The position numbers and the translations under genes are program-made. Below, in pieces: positions 6,244 through 7,366 of a stretch of DNA of 7,366 nt (within the stretch, counting starts at the first letter, position 1; every line of letters starts with the position of its first letter). This DNA comes from an uncultured bacterium (GTDB taxonomy: Bacteria; Pseudomonadota; Gammaproteobacteria; Burkholderiales; Burkholderiaceae_E), in NCBI GenBank assembly GCA_903864485.1, contig CAIPGD010000252.1, positions 1 through 7,366 on the forward strand, in the 5' to 3' direction. The notes beneath the pieces were generated by a model that was given only the letters and a program-made list of their open reading frames with translations, had not been told where the DNA came from and searched no databases.

Positions 6244-7035
6244 TCAATGGCCGAGGAAATTCGGCTTTCGCTTTTCGACAAACGCTCGAATGCCCTCGCT
6301 GAAGTCTGCGTCCAGCGCGGAAGCGACGAAGTTGTCCTGTTCGGCCTGCAATTGCTCCGGGAGCGTCCGGTTCAGCGACTGATTGATCAGATTTTTCGTT
6401 CGACCATAAACCGCAGTCGGACCCTTCGCCAGACGTGCGGCGAGCTTGGTCGTCATGCCCTCGAGTTCAACCACCGGGACGACCCGGTTGATCAGACCCA
6501 GTTCGAGCGCCCGGGTTGCATCAAAACGATCTCCCAACAGCGCGATTTCCATTGCCTGTTTGACCCCAACGGTACGCGGCAGGGCATAGGTTGCCCCCCC
6601 ATCCGGCGACGTCCCGATATGGCAATACGCCAACGTAAAGTAGCTGCTATCGGCCGCGACAACCAGATCACAGGCACTCATCAGCGATATGCCAAACCCG
6701 GCCACGGCGCCCTTGACGCTAGCGATCACCGGTTTGGGCATTCGCCGCAGGCGAGTAATGATGCTGTGGGTCTGGGAGATCCCGTGCTCGAAAAGTTTCC
6801 GGCGTTCTTGCGGATCGGTCGGCCCCTCGCTGAAGCCTTTGACATCGCCACCCGCCATGAAGTGATCACCTGCGCCCTGGATGACCACACACCGAATGAC
6901 CGTATCGTGCTCGAGTCGAGTACTGATCTCGACCAGCGCCTCATTCATTTCCCACGACAGCGCATTCAGAGCGGCTGGGCGATTTAGAGTCACGGTGGCG
7001 ATCGGGCCTTCGATCGTGAGGATGACTGGGTCCAT
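6244..7035 (-). CDS. Enoyl-CoA hydratase/isomerase (crotonase) family protein, isomerase-like active site
   Basis: A 263-residue crotonase-fold enzyme acting on acyl-CoA thioesters in the cytoplasm. Family signs are TVTLNRPAALNALS (14-27), the first oxyanion-hole segment FMAGGDVKGF (59-68), KPVIASVKGAVAGFGISL (101-118) with the second, SACDLVVAADSS (120-131), and IGTSPDGGATYALPRTVG (140-157). Aligned by eye to rat mitochondrial enoyl-CoA hydratase, the two catalytic glutamates (Glu144, Glu164) are replaced by Ser117 and Tyr137. Asp145, in SPDGG, instead matches the acidic residue used by PaaG-type isomerases (VPDAGG), dienoyl-CoA isomerase and 4-chlorobenzoyl-CoA dehalogenase. A double-bond isomerase or related reaction is thus more likely than hydration. 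The start has AAGGAG (plus-strand 7042-7047) 6 bases upstream. It lies between an MDR oxidoreductase and the nitronate-monooxygenase-like gene on the same strand, probably one operon. Confidence 0.9.
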   Translation of the reverse strand: MDPVILTIEGPIATVTLNRPAALNALSWEMNEALVEISTRLEHDTVIRCVVIQGAGDHFMAGGDVKGFSEGPTDPQERRKLFEHGISQTHSIITRLRRMPKPVIASVKGAVAGFGISLMSACDLVVAADSSYFTLAYCHIGTSPDGGATYALPRTVGVKQAMEIALLGDRFDATRALELGLINRVVPVVELEGMTTKLAARLAKGPTAVYGRTKNLINQSLNRTLPEQLQAEQDNFVASALDADFSEGIRAFVEKRKPNFLGH

Positions 7036-7046
7036 GCGGGGCTCCT

Positions 7047-7082
7047 TGCGTTTTTGGCTGCGTTTTTGGCTGCGTTTCTTGA
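7047..7082 (-). repeat. 12-bp tandem repeat in the leader of the crotonase gene
   Basis: On plus, TGCGTTTTTGGC occurs at 7047-7058 and 7059-7070, followed by a degraded third copy at 7071-7082 (9 of 12). On the minus strand the array lies between the MDR stop and the crotonase ribosome site, touching the AAGGAG. It is A-rich on the transcribed message. Confidence 0.8.
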
Positions 7083-7366
7083 TTAAACCTTAACGATCAA
7101 CTTACCCGTGTTCTTACCACTGAAAAGCATATTGATCGCCTCTGGAAACTGATCGAGTCCGTCGACCACGTGCTCACTGAATTTGAGTTTTCCGTCCGCT
7201 AGCCAACCAGCCATTTGGGCGATCGCCACCGGAAACTGCTTCGCATAGTCGAGAACGACGAAACCTTCCATCCGCGCTCGCGACACCAGTAGCTGAAGAT
7301 AATTCGACGGTCCGGCCGGTCGTTCCGTAGCGTTGTACTGACTGATCGCGCCGCAGACCACGACTC
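7083..7366 (-). CDS. NADP-dependent MDR oxidoreductase, CurA/PTGR-like (3' end only)
   Basis: C-terminal 94 or so residues of a zinc-independent medium-chain reductase; the frame stays open to the right window edge, so the GTG at 7361 is an internal Val and not the start. The stretch VVVCGAISQYNA followed by GPSNYLQLLVSRARMEGFVVLDY, then LADGKLKFSEHVVDGLDQFPEAINMLFSGKNTGKLIVKV, is highly typical of the NADP-dependent curcumin reductase / prostaglandin reductase / leukotriene B4 dehydrogenase-like family, which reduces the double bond of alpha,beta-unsaturated carbonyl compounds. The Tyr in SQYN lies in the conserved family segment. It is the upstream gene of a probable leftward operon with the crotonase (47 bases between stop and start) and the nitronate-monooxygenase-like gene. 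Confidence 0.88.
   Translation of the reverse strand, partial: VVVCGAISQYNATERPAGPSNYLQLLVSRARMEGFVVLDYAKQFPVAIAQMAGWLADGKLKFSEHVVDGLDQFPEAINMLFSGKNTGKLIVKV

Noticed and set aside
6247..6987. Long plus-strand open frame (246 codons) opposite the crotonase gene
   Set aside because: The minus strand has an unmistakable crotonase with a good ribosome site; the plus frame gives an Arg/Asp-rich, motif-free product typical of an antisense shadow.
1..7366. Defence system, CRISPR array, prophage or transposon
   Set aside because: No spaced repeats, nucleases, transposase, integrase or terminal inverted repeats are visible; all recognised genes are metabolic or envelope proteins.

Overview
The window looks like a chromosomal, moderately GC-rich stretch from a Gram-negative, probably proteobacterial, heterotroph. 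It holds the end of an outer-membrane beta-barrel gene, a lipoprotein with a type II signal peptide, and several enzymes typical of environmental bacteria that use fatty acids, hydrocarbons or xenobiotics. The species cannot be named from the sequence. I see no rRNA, tRNA, CRISPR array, insertion sequence or phage gene.

Layout. Plus strand, 1-2386: the 3' end of a MetA/SphA-type outer-membrane barrel protein, then a GDSL/SGNH-type esterase lipoprotein, then a small protein with two membrane segments that starts next to or just inside the esterase stop. Minus strand, 4443-2322: a two-gene unit transcribed leftwards, a DUF2855 (oxidoreductase-like) gene followed 13 bases later by a subfamily I haloalkane dehalogenase resembling DhmA/Rv2296. 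The dehalogenase end overlaps the end of the convergent membrane-protein gene by 65 bases. A divergent intergenic region (4444-4602) carries a 10-bp perfect palindrome and a consensus TTGACA. To its right, on plus, is an unrecognised 204-residue protein (4603-5217). Minus strand, 7366-5271: a leftward unit made of the C-terminus of an NADP-dependent MDR oxidoreductase (cut by the window edge), an enoyl-CoA hydratase/isomerase family protein, and a nitronate monooxygenase-like flavoprotein.

How they may work together (inference): the outer-membrane barrel and esterase lipoprotein suit uptake and surface hydrolysis of hydrophobic or ester substrates. The crotonase, MDR reductase and nitronate-monooxygenase-like protein suit a CoA-linked catabolic route. 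The dehalogenase with DUF2855 may form a small detoxification or catabolic unit. No gene fixes one pathway.

The most notable details are: the crotonase lacks both classical hydratase glutamates but has an Asp where isomerases carry their catalytic acid; the nitronate-monooxygenase-like protein has Phe where the family's catalytic His normally lies; and there are three short tandem repeats of 12-13 bp at gene boundaries, one of which encodes an N-terminal extension on the dehalogenase. I did not find convincing evidence for a wholly new system.
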